64,000 nt of DNA from the NCBI GenBank assembly GCA_012932295.1, contig JAAONU010000001.1, positions 39,728,780 through 39,792,779 on the forward strand, given 5' to 3'. Positions 1-15,000 of the stretch are shown here, in pieces. Under the pieces are notes generated by a model. It ran no database searches. It worked only from the letters and a program-made list of their open reading frames with translations, and had not been told where the DNA came from. The first letter of the stretch is position 1; each line of letters starts with the position of its first letter. A program made the position numbers and the translations under genes. Origin of the DNA: Cyclina sinensis. Lineage: Eukaryota; Mollusca; Bivalvia; Venerida; Veneridae.

Positions 1-80
1 AAAATGCTGTAGAGTTAGACTGCGATTTCGGCCAATATCAGGGCAATTACAGTAACACATTTTATATATAAAAGGGGTAC

Positions 81-3000
81 CTCAAATTTTGTTATGAACT
101 CAGCAAACACTCCAAATAGTTCAGTAGTCGTTACTTTTTTTGGATCTTCCCCGAAATACTGCACAGTGCTATGAAATTCTTCCATGGTATTTGCACTGAG
201 ACGAAAAAGACTCTGTATCTCATCAGAAGCTTGTGATATGAAATGTCCCATCACGTCTTGGAATCGATCATTAATTCCAAGACTTGTCTTCTGAGAACCA
301 AACTTCTCAAGGGTGTTAGAAATGTCCTGTAAGTGTTGCAGTGAGAGACAAGTGAAAGAAATGTTAAAGATTTCTTACCAAAATTGTGGCAACATTATGG
401 CAATGTCTTATAAATTATAAAACAAGAGCATAAAAGAATCACACAGAAAGTGACAAAAGGCCCAAAAGAGATTCATCTTTGGATAGTGTTTGGTTTGTAG
501 CAGGGCTATTTAACTGAAATGACACATCAGTGCAAAATGCCTTTTTATGTAGCAAGAAATTTAAAAGCAACATCACCCCTCACGCCAAGTGTTGCAACAC
601 AAACACAAACATACATATACATGTAGATATTATTCTGTAGTTTCTGCATCATAATCTGACCTTGACCTTGCTTCAGGATCCCAGGTCCTTTTAGTGACAT
701 GTTGGCTGATGAACATTTTTGTTTAGCTACCAGTATTTCAAAATCCTCCGATTTAATAGTTAATTGTAGAAAAGTAGACATGAGCATATACAGACAGACA
801 GTAGTCTAAGAGGTTGTGTACCTGTTCACAACCTGTTACACTCATGTGTTGAATGCACATTTGTGCCAAGCAATATAAAAATCATTCAGCATTAATGAGT
901 CACAGACTACATACATAAAATGACATAAACAGATATGCAGCATTCTTTATCATTTCGACAATAAAGAGTAACCTTGACTTTTGGACCCTGGGTCTAGTTC
1001 AAGACCCGTCATCTCAATAATTATGAAGCACATTTGTGGCAGGTTACATAAATTCCTGTAAGATATGGCTGGTACAATGTCTTACTTAAAATGTTCTCCT
1101 TTTGGGACATAACCTACTGGCTCAAATCAACATTTACTTAACAATATGTGCATTAACAGCAAAAAGATTTGTTTTGCCTGATAACAGCTTGTCATGTAAG
1201 GTGGACAGTTTATCTAACCATTGTTCCTGGGAAGTACCAATACTAGACAAGCATCTGCCAAGTTCATTTGCAATAAATCACTATCCATAAAAATGCCTCT
1301 GAATTACTCTCTGTATATAGACTAATACTATTATTCATGCAATTCTACTCAGAACTTTTGACAGAGACCTTGACATCTATTAATAAGACATAGTTATAGT
1401 TTTCAAATCTATACCATTCTAAAGGAAATAGAATGCTCTTAGTTTCAGGCTATGTTCATAATGAACACAGAACTTTAACATATGTAAATATAATCTGAGA
1501 GATTTGAAATTTCATGTGCTTGTTTGAAAAAGACTAGAAGATGAAAAGACGTTTAGACTAGTTTTTATTTACTCAAAAAGTAGATATATATTTATCATTT
1601 TATACTATGTCCCTTACCTGTAACACTTTTCTCAGATCTTGTAGTTCCTGGTTAAGAAGTACATTTGAAACTGAAATAAATTGACATAATAACACCTGGT
1701 TTAGTTTTCTTTTCAATAACAAAATGTAAGGACACTAAGAAAGAAATAATGTTTTATAGCGTTCTTAAGTATTTCTGGAATATGTAAATACATCAGTTAT
1801 TCTATTTTTGTTGTTTTATTTTTGTAACTTAAATGTCAAGACAAAGAAACTTCATGTTTTATGACTAGATCATTGATATAAGATCTACTCAGGTTAAATA
1901 CCCATAATAGTTCCACAGTAGCTCAAGTCTGGTAAACAAACTCACAGTATAACAAGAGAGCTATCATGGCCCTGAATAGCTCACCTGAGTACAACCGCTT
2001 AAACAATAAGTGCAGTGTCAAAGAGAAAATAAAGACAATGTTGCATGCCAAATTTCAAAGATTTTAATAAGTGCATCTTCTTAATACTGAAGCTTTCCAC
2101 AAAGTTTCATTTCATTCAAGCTATAGGTTACTGAGAAACAGCCCTGGCACAGATTGAGCTGGAATAAAATCAAGGGGTGTGTAACTCTGTGATGAATGAT
2201 AAATCTGGGTTGTGCTAGTAATATGTATCTCCTCCTAGTGCTAAAGTTTTCTGTTAACTTCCATTTAATTTCATCAGTAGCTGTTGAGAAGTAGCCATGA
2301 TATAAAAAGTGCTTTGCACATAACAGAGGGTCCATAACTCTGCCAAAAAGTATCAATCTGGGTTATGCTGCTAATATGTGCAAATCATTTTGGTACTAAG
2401 ACTTCCGATAAAGTTTTATTTCATTTGTGACCTATGCATTTACTATGAATAATTTTCTTATTCTATGAACAATAGTATCATCATTAAAAAAAAATTCGAT
2501 TGAAATTAACATAAGAAATTTGAAAAATACAGCATTGTATCTAATTGGCAAATAAACCTGACCACTAAGATGTTTTTGATGCCATATTTCATTTATGGAA
2601 AACAAAAATGTTATTCAAATTTTAAGGAAATCTGCAAAACATCAGATATACATATATAGATTAATTACTGCAAAAGGTCCTGACAATCAAATTTATATAG
2701 GACCTCAAAAAAAAAAAAGAAAAAAAAAAATCAAAAAAAATCATGTACTAGATGATAATTACATTTTGCAGCTTCAGGAACAGTGGTAAGTTCTTCGCCA
2801 ACAGCAACCAGCTCGGGAAACTTGTTAAATACGGCTTCAGCTAGTACATGTAGAAATGTCAACTTATTGTCGGATGTCTTTGTTATCTCAAGCTGCAAAT
2901 TATGTCAACCATATTAGCACAGAATTTTTATTGTCATACTTTCCAAATAATGTTTTCCTTATATGGATATTTCAGGTACCTTTTAGAAAAAAATCATCAC

Positions 3001-6000
3001 AGAAATTGATACTGGCAAATACTGGAACCAGATGATTCAATCATTTTCACCTATCCCATTAGTACAGCTTTGAGGAGTGTATGGCTATGGGGCTACAAAA
3101 ATTATTGTTTTTCTAGTTTTTTTTTTTTTGTGAAAACTCAGTCATGGTTAAATAAAATGACCGAAAAATTTTCAAAGATTTTTTTATTCAAAACAGTTAA
3201 AAAATATAATAAATACCTGACTGTATGTACTATAAAGATCACTGAGGAATATTATAATAGAGTAAATAGACAATATTTTCCGATTTCCTTTACATTGTAG
3301 CCCGACATGTTTTTTATATTCAGTTCTACATCTTGTTCCCTTAAGTTTTATCCTTACTGTCACAACTGCACAACTGGGCAGAAGTATGCATGAAAGACTC
3401 TTCATTAGCAGTGACAAAGTCTATTGTTTGATATTACCTCATTTGAAACATGTGTTAATGCAATAATATGTTATATTTCATGCTATGCTTAATGTAAAAT
3501 GGTTCACACATTGTTTTATAACAATACTGATCATTTAATTGTTTCTTTAAAAGATGTTGGAAAAGATTTTCAGTGAATATCTTTTCTCTTTAATCTCTTG
3601 AATTTTACAGGCACAATGCAAAGCAAGCATTACCCAAGCATTACTCATTCCTTCATGCCTGGTCTTTTCTGTGTTACAAACCACACTTATCTAAACAGCC
3701 ATCTGAATGTACCAGTATATTCTTTAATAGGTTTTTCTGTATGAAGCCTATCTTCGGCAAGCCAGATGTCACTGTATCAACAGAGTTGAAGCTCTCCTTA
3801 TAAAGATGCATTATGAGATACATAAACTGCAACAGCTGCTTAGACAATGAATTCACTAGGAAGACATTATGGGTGTTTCTTGATTAATTCCCTCTGATCA
3901 AATTCCATTCCTTTGTTTTATACAGTATCTGGTACCTTTTCCATATTTATCAGACTGTAACTCCTAACACACTTAGAAGAGCTAGTCTGACTTCTATGCT
4001 AAAAGAGATAATCTCAAGAAGTTTCAAGTTTGTATCATCAAGGATCTTGGAGTAATGGTCAGGACAATCATGTGTGATGGATGGTGAATGAAAACAATAG
4101 GGCCATGATGGCCCTGTATCGCTCACCTGAGTATGACTGCTTTAACAAATTTGCTATGAACCTGGTTAATTGACCCCAGATGACCCATATTCGAATCTGA
4201 CCTAGAAATTATTGAAACAATCTCTCTGACAAATTTCAAGGTTATTTGTACCCAAAATGTTACTTCTAGAGTATTAACAAGGTTTTTCCATATTTGGGCT
4301 CTATGACCTAGATTTTTAACCTAGATGTCCCATATTTGAACTTAAGCTAGTAATTACTGAAACAATCTCTCAGACAAATTTCCAGATATTTGGACTGAAA
4401 AAGTAGCCTCTAGAGTGTTAACAAGATTTTTCTATTTTTGGGCTCCGCAACCTAGTTTTTGAACCCAGATAACCCATATCCAAACCTGAGCTACAAATCA
4501 TAAAAAAAACCTTTCTGACAAATTTCCAGGACATTTGGACTGAAAATATAGCCTCTAAAATGTTAACAAGATTTTTCTATTTTTGGGCTCCGCAACCTAG
4601 TTTTTGAACCCAGATGACCCATATTCGAACTTGAGCTAGAAATCATAGAAGCAACCTTTCTGACAAATTTCCAGATTATTTGGGCTAAAAATGTTACCTC
4701 TAGAGTGTTAACAAGGATTTTCAATATTTGGGCTCTGTGACCTAGTTTTTGATCCCAGATGACCCATATTCGAACCTGACGTAGAAATCATAGAAGCAAC
4801 CTTTCTGACAAATTTCCAGATTATTTGGGCTAAAAATGTTACCTCTAGAGTGTTAACAAGGATTTTCAATATTTGAGCTCTGTGACCTAGTTTTTGAACC
4901 CAGATGACCCATATTCGAACTTCACGTAGAAATTGTCAAAGCTACCTTTCTGACAAAGTTCCAGATTATTTGGACTGAAAATGTAACCTCTAGAGTGTTA
5001 ACAAGATTTTTCTATTTTTGGGCTCTGCGACCTAGTTTTTGAACCCAGATGACCCATATTTGAACTTGAGCTAGAAATCATAGAAGCAACCTTTCTGACA
5101 AATTTCCAGATTATTTGGGCTAAAAATGTAACCTCTAGAGTGGTAACAAGGATTTTCAATATCTGGGCTCTGTGACCTAGTTTTTGACCCCAGATGACCA
5201 ATATTCGAACCTGACGTAGAAATCATAGAAGCAACCTTTCTGACAAATTTCCAGATTATTTGGACTGAAAATGTAACCTCCAGAGTGTTAACAAGATATT
5301 TCTATTTTTGGGCTCAGGGACCTAGTTTTTGAACCCAGATGACCCATATTCGAACTTAAGCTAGAAATCATAGAAGCAACCTTTCTGACAAATTTCCAGA
5401 TTATTTGGACTAAAAATGTTCCCTTTAGAGTCTTAACAAGGATTTTCAATATTAGGGCTCTGTGACCTAGTTTTTGAACCCAGATGACCCATATTCGAAC
5501 TTGACCTAGAAATCGTCAAAGCAACCTTTCCGACAAATTTCCAGATTATTTGGACTGAAAATGTAACCTCTAGAGTGTTAACAAGATTTTTCTATTTTTG
5601 GGCTCCGCGACCTAGTTTTTGAACCCAGATGACCCATATTCGAACTTGAGCTAGAAATCATTGGTAGAACCTCTCTGACAAATTTCCAAGATATTTGGAC
5701 TGATAAAGTAGCTTCTAGAGTGTTAACAAGGTTTTTCTATATTTGGGCTCTGTGACCTAGTTTTCCAACCCTGATAACGCATGTTCGAACTCGTCCAAGA
5801 TATTAATGAGACAAACATCCTGACCAAGTATTATGACAATTGAGGCAAAAATGTGACCACTAGAGTGTTAACAAACTAATTGTGGATGGACGGACGGACG
5901 ACGGACAAAAGGTGATCAGAAAAGCTCACTCTGTCACTACGTGACAGGTGAGCTAAAAAGCAGTATCTTCATGCTCACCCTTTGTGGAGCATGATCTGAA

Positions 6001-9000
6001 AAATCAGCTTAAGTTATATGGTTTCTGTTGATCACTGTTGTAGAACATGACAGCTTGCATCAAGATCAGATTTTTCAAATGTTTCTTTGGGGTGTTCCTA
6101 GTTTCTGTGAGTTACCCTTTATAGGTAACTAAGTTTCTCCTTTCACCTAGTAACTATGTATATACCTGTGACAGAAACTTGATTTTAAATCCAGCAGCCT
6201 CTCCCACCCGCTGGTTACCTTGGTTCATGTAGTTACCCATAGCAAGAATAAACTGAAACAAACAATACCATGGTATATTTATATAAGCATCAATGTAACA
6301 GGGAGGCTCTATGGGTTGGTTGGCAGAGTGTCAAGACTCCTGCCCAAGACCTAATTGGTTCAAAGAGTAAATTTTATAGGATCTTCAGGCACTGATCTTA
6401 GGCACTGATCTACTGTTATGAACTAAACTTGCATGAATTTGAGGTGACATAAGTGACTTCTTGTGTATTTTCAAAATAATTTCTCAGTCAAAATGTATGC
6501 CTACAGTGTGCATATGGTACATGATGCTGAAGAACAGTCAAAACAGGATTCCTAGAATTGGCAATGGATCTGATCATTTTGTCATAGAATCACTTTTTGT
6601 GTTGCACTGCATTTTTTGTTTCTAGCAATGATCACTGAAGGGACCAAAGGAAGGTTTTTGTAGCAAAGCATGGTTTTCAACTGTTATCATTTCTCATCAA
6701 TAAACTATGCAAGTTAAAAGGACCTGAAATCTTCCATTCTTTGTAAAACTATTAATATATCTGCAAACCTGATAACATTTTATAGTTAAACATCTACTAA
6801 CTTTTTCCTGGAAGCCAAACTGTACTTCTTCTCCATCCCCATTAATACCTCAAAAACATTCTTTGAAGCAACAGATACCAGTCCTGAGGTTCCTTTTTAT
6901 CTTCCCACTGAACTCATCATTATTATTATTATCTATATCAAAGTAAATTAAAGCCCTTGTTGGCATTTCTGGTGGCATGTCCACCATCCCCTGTCTAGCC
7001 TTTTCATTTTCGAGGTCAGATATTTATGTAACTAGGTATCGTTTCTCTACATGGTGGGAGATATTCTTCCCAAATGTTACATAGCTGAAACTGTTAATAA
7101 ATACACTTGTGATTGCTCCTTCTTAATCAACACCACAAAAATGTATCCTCTACAAGTCCGTTTCTGACACTTCTTTAGTCTCAATAACTAAGACACTTTG
7201 ATTTTAAATATCAATCAGATGCACAGCATCTTGATACGTTTTATATATTTAGAGGATATTCAAGTTTTTTCTAAAAAAATACAGGATTTATTTTCATCGA
7301 GTGGTATGAAAATAAATATTTCACGAGTGGCATATGATAGTTTTCATACCACGAGATGAAAATAAATCCCGTATTCATACAAAACAAGAGGGCCAAGATG
7401 GCCCTATATTGCTCACCTGAGAATCATTGCACAGAAACATCAAGATCATCCACGGTCAAAGATTTAATCTGCATGCAAAATTATCTAATGTTTCATTGCT
7501 GTAGCTGAACAGAACGTCTTCTAAGAATAGGCCCTATGACCTATTTTTTGACCCTGGATGACCCATTGACAATCACATCCTAGATTTCATCAATACAAAC
7601 ATTCTGACCAAATATTAGGAAAATCTGAAGAACAATACAGCTTCTATCGGATACACAAGTTTTTTCTAAGATTTGACCCCGTGACCTAGTTTTTGATGAC
7701 CCCAGATGATCCATATACAATCTCAACCTAGATTTCCTCAAGACAAACATTCTGACCAAGTTTCATAAAGAGCCAATGAAAAATACAGCCTCTATCGCTT
7801 ACAAAAGGTTTATCTAAGATTTGACCGTGTGACCTAGTTTTTGACCCCAGATTACCCATATTCAATCCCAACCTAGAACTCATCAAGACAAACATTTTGA
7901 CAAAATATTAGGAAAATCCAATGGAAAATAAAGCTTCAATTTTATACACAAGGTTTTTCTAAGATTTGACCCTATGACCTAGTTTTTGATCCCAGATGAC
8001 CCATATAAAATCCCAACCTAGATACCATAGAGTCAAACATTCTGACCAAATATTAGGAAAATCGGATGAAAAATACAGCTTCTATCGCATAAACAAGCTT
8101 TTTCTAAGTTTTGACCCCTTGATCTAGTTTTTGACCCCAGATGACCCATAAACAATCCCAACCTAGATCTCATCAAGACAAACATTCTGACTAAATATTA
8201 GAAAAATCCAATGGAAAAAACAGCCTCTATCGCATACACAAGGTTTTTCTAAGATTTGACCATGTGACCTAGTTTTTGACCCCAGACGGCCCATATACGA
8301 TCCCAACATAGATACCATAGAGGCAAACATTCTGACCAAATATTAGAAAAATCAGATGAAAAATACAGCTTCTATCGCATACACAAGGTTTTTCTTAGAT
8401 TGAACCCGTGACCTAGTTTTTGATCCCAGATGACACATATACAATCCAAACCTAGATTTCATCAAGACAAACATTCTGACCAAATATTAGGAAAGTCGGA
8501 TGAAAAATACAGCTTCTATCGCATACACAAGGGTTTTCTTAGATTAGACCCCGTGACCTAGTTTTTGACCCCAGATGACCCATATACAATCCCAACCTAG
8601 ATTTTATCAAGACAAACATTTTGACCAAATATTAGGAAAGTCGGATAAAAAATACAGCTTTTATCGCATACACAAGGTTTTTCATAGATTGGACCCCTTG
8701 ACCTAGTTTTTTACCCCAGATGACCCATATACAATCCCAACCTAGATTTCATCAAGACAAACATTCTGACCAAGTTTCATAAAGATCCAATGAAAAATAC
8801 AGCCTCTATCGCATACACAAGGCAAATGTGAACAGACAGACGACAGACATCCAGCGATCACAATAGCTCACCCTGAGCATTCGCTCAGGTGAGCTAGAAA
8901 CTTTAATTTTCTGTTTATTATAATTTTATGCTTTCTCTCTTTTTTGACCTTACAATTCCCCATTAATTTTGTGTATTGGCTGAATTTAGAAGAAAGTAGT

Positions 9001-12000
9001 CTGGCAAGACACCAGTGAAAATACGGAAAGTATGTTTCACTGCAGTGAAAAATAAATTTTTACAATGAAAATACGGAAAATGAAAATTCTCATTTTATTT
9101 CATCAATATTTCTCAATATTTCATTTATAAGTATATAATAAACAGCTATATGCCTTTTTTTATTCCAGCAGAACAACTCTCTGTTGGCAGGTGAAAAAAT
9201 CTGTAATTTGTATTTTTTTCTTCTATATTTGGATTCTTTAGAGCAGAGGGTTTGTAAATAAAGTGTTAAAAAAATAAAGGCCTGAAGATGACTTGGTATA
9301 TTTTCTGTAAAAACAAGTTGAGTGAATTGCACAAGAGATATTCAAGCATACCTTATCTAATAATAATATTTTTACCTCTAATATCTTTGACAGTTTCTTG
9401 CTGTGCCTGAGTTCCAATGATGCCTTTCTGATATACTGTAAGTGCTGAAAAAGGATATATATAATCTTGTGACTTGAAATCTAAACAAAAAATAAGATAA
9501 AAAAGAAAACATACTATGTTTTCACTGAGAATCTGAATAAAATACAAAAAAAACTAAAGGCAAGAAAAGTGTTCTTGTAAAAAAAATCTTGAAGCAGGTT
9601 AGTAAGTCAAATAAATTGTTGTAAACTGTATCAGTGTACTGCCTTTGAAATGCTATTTTACAGTAATAAAACAATGAAAGGTTACTACTTTTCAAATGTA
9701 CAAAAGGGATATGACCTTGATAATATAATTTAATCCCATTTCTATGACCTTGACCATGATACATATAAGCTATTGTTTAAGTTTACCTCTTTCATTTCAC
9801 TGATCTTTTCTTGAAAATTTCCTTTAAACACCAAAGCTTTTAATCTTTGTTCATATCCTGGCACTCGGCTCATCTGAAATGTTAATTAGAGAAGTATCAA
9901 TACACAGTAAGTCATAGTAAGGACTATGTGATGATATGGCGCAGTTACAAGCATATGCACTTCTTAAGTACAGGCAGTCAGAACTAATGACTGAATATCA
10001 CAGTAATAACTACACAGATGTTTATTAAAACAAACAGGATTATCACAAATTGTCACTTTAAAAGTTTTTGGTATTGTTATAGTTGTAATTACTACTATCA
10101 CACTGGTCACATGTTCAGACTCATATGTCACACTTTTCAAGTTCTTTTTATTTCAAAATGTGTTAATTTTTCAGCCAATTTAGTATTCCACATTTATAAC
10201 CTTATGCCTGAAATACATCTAATCCATGTATAGGTCCAGTGTGCTAACAAACATCAATTAACACATTCAGATGATGTTGTCTTAACACCTTCATCACTTT
10301 ATTTCTAATTTGGCAGATTTTGAAAGGTCAAATAAATGTGAAAACACAATTTTGGCATCTAATATTGTTCTAGTATTGATACAACAATAAAATAAACTTC
10401 AAAGCTGGAACAATATCCACCTACTTCTATTTCAGTTCACTAATCAAGGTACAGAAGACTTTTAGTTTTGTTAAGTTGTGGAAAATAGTGCAAAATACAG
10501 ACTGGGAGACTCCTGATTCTTTTACAGGCTCAGTTAAATGTCTCTTCAAAAGACAATTAGAAGTTTTAGTAGTGGAGTGCAGGATCGAACTTGTGATATC
10601 GAGATTTGAAGTCATGTGTGTTACTACTGGATCAGATACTGTATATATTCTGTCAACTGAATGTAGCCAGTACCAATAGAAGAAGAAAGTCAGAACTTGG
10701 TAAATGTTTGTCCGAGACACAACTATGTAAATATATGTTACAGTCGCAATCTTTTAAATGTATGTCACAGTCAAACTGTCTAAATGTATGTAACAGTCAA
10801 ACTTTCTAAATGTTTATCAAAGCCAAATTGTTTAAATGTGTGTTACAGTCAAACTGACTAAATTTTATCAAAGTCAAATTGCCTAAATGTATGTAAGAGT
10901 CAACTGTCTAAATTTTATCAAAGTCAAATTGTCTAAATGTATGTAACAGTCAACCTCTCTTAATGTATGTAGCAGTCAAACTCTCTAAATGTATGTTACA
11001 GTCAAACTCTCTAAATGTATGTTACAGTCAGACTGTCTCAATGTATGTAACAGTCAAAGGCCTAAATGTATGTCATAGTCAAATTGTAAATATATATTTT
11101 TTAAAAATATGCCTGATGCAACTGCTAAAATAAAAATCACAGTCATTACTTTTTAAATATATATTACAGTCTAACTGTCTAAATGAATGTCACAATCAAA
11201 TGGGCTAACAGTATTTTACAGTCAAATGTATGTCACAGGCATGTGGTTGAAATGTATGTCACAGTCATATTGTCTAAATGTATATCACAGTCAAATTTTC
11301 TCAATGTACAATCATAATAAGTAAATGTATGTCACAGCAAAATTGTCTTACTGTATGTCACAGTCACAACCATGTAATTTTATGAGTAAACCCAGAGGAT
11401 TAGTTTTTGATGAAAAGTATTTTTTTCACTTTTGTCAGAAAAAAATCAAAACAATTCTCCTGGAAAGCATATATTTTCACCGAATGTTTTAGAAAAAAAG
11501 TTTTTCCAACCTACAGCTGTGTACACAGCTGTAGATTAGTGGCCTCATAGGTGCACTTAATCCTCTGATACCCAAGGGTGACTCCCCTCCACATATGCTT
11601 CATCGTTGATGTAGCATATGTGGAGCGGAGTTGGAGCAGAGTCACCCCTGGGTATTTGAGGATTAAGTGTACCTATGTGGCCAATTATCTACAGCCGTAT
11701 ACTCAAGTGCACCTATGAGGCCAATATTTAAACAAGAGGGCCATGATGGCCCTGTATCGCTCACCTGAGTATGACTGCTTTTAACAAAGTTGCTATGGAC
11801 CTGGTTAATTGACCCCAGATGACCGATATTTAAACTTGACCTAGAAATTATTGAAACAATCTCTTTGACAAATTTCAAGGTTATTTGTACTGAAAATGTT
11901 ACCTCTAGAGTGTTAACAAGGTTTTTCCATATTTGGGCTCTATGACCTAGTTTTTTAACCTAGATGTCCCATATTCGAACTTGACCTAGAAATTATTGAA

Positions 12001-15000
12001 ACAATCTCTCTGACAAATTTTCAGGATATTTGGACTGAAAAAGTAGCCTCTAGAGTGTTAACAAGGTTTTTCGATATTTAGGCTCTGTGACCTAGTTTTT
12101 GACCCCAGATAACCCATATCCAAACTTGAGCTAGAAATCATCAAAACAACCCTTCTGACAAATTTCCAGGATATTTGGAGTGAAAATGTAGCCTCTAGAG
12201 TGTTTACAAAGTTTTTCGATATTTGGGCTCTGTGACCTAGTTTTCCAATCCAGATGACCTATATTCAAACTTGAGCTAGAAACCATAGAATTAAGCTTTC
12301 TGACAAATTTCCAGGTTATTTGGAATTAAAATGTTACCTCTAGAGTGTTAACAAGGTTTTTCCAAATTTGGGCTCTGTGACCTAGTTTTTGACCCAAGAT
12401 GACCCATACTCGCTCTTGAGGTAGAAATCCTCAAGGCAACCTTTATGACGAATTTCCAGATTATTTGGGCTGAAAATGTAACCTCTGGAGTGTTAAAAAG
12501 GTTTTTTAATATTTGGGCCATGTGACCTAGTTTTTGATCCCAGATGACCCTTATCCATATATGAGCTAGAAATCATTGAAACAACCTGTCTGACAAATTT
12601 CAAGGACATTTGGACTTAAAATATAACCTCTAGAGCATTAACAAGGTTTTTCTACTTTTTGGCTCTGTGACCTAGTTTTTGACTCCAGAAGACCTATATT
12701 CAAAACTGAGCTAGAAATCATCAATAGAACCTTTCTGACAAATTTCCAGACTATTTGGACTGGAAATGTTACCTTAAGAATGTTAACAAGGTTTTTCCAT
12801 ATTTGGACTCTGTGACCTAGTTTGTGGCCCAAGATGACCCATATTCGAACTTGACCTAGAAATCATAGAAGCAACCTTCCTGGCAAATTTCCAGATTATT
12901 TGGGCTGAAAATGTAACCTCTAGAGTGTTAACAAGATTTTTCTATTTTTGGGCTCTGTGACCTAGTTTATGAACCCAGATGACCCATATTCGAACTTGAG
13001 CTAGAAATCTTTGAAGCAACTTTTCTGACAAATTTCCAGATTATTTGGGCTGAAAATGTTACCTCTAGTGTGTTAACAAGATGTTTCTATTTTTGGGCTC
13101 TGTGACCTAGTTTTTGAACCCAGATGACCCATATTTGAAATTGACCTAGAAATCGTTAAAGCAACCTTTCTGACAAATTTCCAGATTATTTGGGCTGAAA
13201 ATGTAACCTCTAGAGTGTTAACAAGATTTTTCTATTTTTGGGCTCAATGACCTAGTTTTTGAACCCAGATGACCCATATTCGAACTTGAGCTAGAAATCA
13301 TAGAAGCAACCTTCCTGGCAAATTTCCAGATTATTTGGGCTGAAAATGTAACCTCTAGAGTGTTAACAAGATTTTTCTATTTTTGGGCTCTGTGACCTAG
13401 TTTTTGAACCCAGATGACCCATGTTCGAACTTGTCCGAGATATTAATGAGACAAACATCCTGACCAAGTTTCATGACAATTGAGGCAGAAATGTGACCAC
13501 TAGAGTGTTAACAAACTAATTGTGGACGACGAACAAAAGGTGATCAGAAAAGCTCACTCTGTCACTACGTGACAGGTGAGCTAAAAACATAATGGTACCA
13601 ACTTGAAATTAGAGAAAAATAATGTGCCACCTGTTTTTTAAAAAAAAGATGCCATGTTAACAGTCTTTTCAACAATCATATAAAAAATTTAAAGCGAAAC
13701 TTGCAAAAAAAGGAGTTCATCAACTAAGACAAAAACATTCAGACCACACCTTTTAATTACAGATTTTGTGAAAATTTAAAAAATAAAAATTCTTAAAAGT
13801 ATTCAGAATTGTGAATATTAAGCTACCATACTCCAGTACAAATGCACTGTGGTTATATAAAATGCATTAACTGTGTATGTTGTGCAAATAAATGTGACCT
13901 ATAAGATGTCCAGTCTATGTTGGTTTAAGTATGATAAAGTATATATTCTTTCACATTTTCAGGAAAGTTAGCTTATTGCCAAGGGCACAAAAGAGCCAAG
14001 TCAGAACAAACACATGTATATCTATCTATTCCATACCTCATACGTAAATCTGTCTGGCCGACTAAGTTCTTCTATGTCACCATTGTATGAGTCTAGTTGC
14101 TCCATCTATAAATGTACAGAATAAATATATGTAAACAAGGAAAACTGCTCAACTAATTAATATGAAGACAAGGGAGCAAACTATGCATTCAATATTTCAA
14201 ATATGGGTATTAATTAATCTCCCTTCTTTGAAAGGGCTGTCACAGTCCTAAGCATATTTGTCTGATGTGTTGTCTTGCTGGAAGAGATGGCAACCTCTAC
14301 CAATTTCAGTAACTGCATTCTGTGAAAGTTTTACAAATGAGAACTTGACTACCTTACAGATTTCCTATAATGTTTCACAGTCAGAGAAATGACAGTAGAA
14401 ACAGTGCTTACTAAAAGAACTAAAAGAATTTTGGACATAAGGGTAGACGAGAGCAAAATCTAAATGCTGCTGTTAACGTTTGACATAAAAAGCTATCTAT
14501 TAAATTAGCATTCACAATATGTAGTGAAATACTAAAAAAACCCCAAAAAAAACAACAACAAAAATTAAGCGTCAGATCTCTGTGTCAGACACATTTTTCT
14601 AGTTAAATTTTAAACTCATGCCAGGGAAGCCATACAGAAGCCAGATAATATAGATCTTTTTACAAGCAAGGGTGGAGGGGCTGGAAGTGTGGTAATGACA
14701 AAAAATTTTACCTCCTGTTTGTTTGGAACATAGGCAAGTAGCTGTCTGAGCAGTTCAGGAGTCAGAATGTCTTCATCAAGTAAGTACAGGGCTTGACGTA
14801 TCTCACTTAATGACAACTTCAAATGACCGAGCAGAATTGCTGAAGGCATAACATAGGGTTGTGTCAGGTTGGTAATTTACATTATATTATAATCAGTCAC
14901 TTTGTATCCTCTGTTGTTGTTGCATACATGTTTTTTTTCTTGCATACAATGTGAATTTCAAAAAAACTTGGTTTTCTCTGTGTTCTATGCACATTCATTC

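Noticed and set aside
10715..11375. CRISPR-like array
   Set aside because: Units are contiguous and degenerate without unique spacers, in a eukaryotic intron: a minisatellite.
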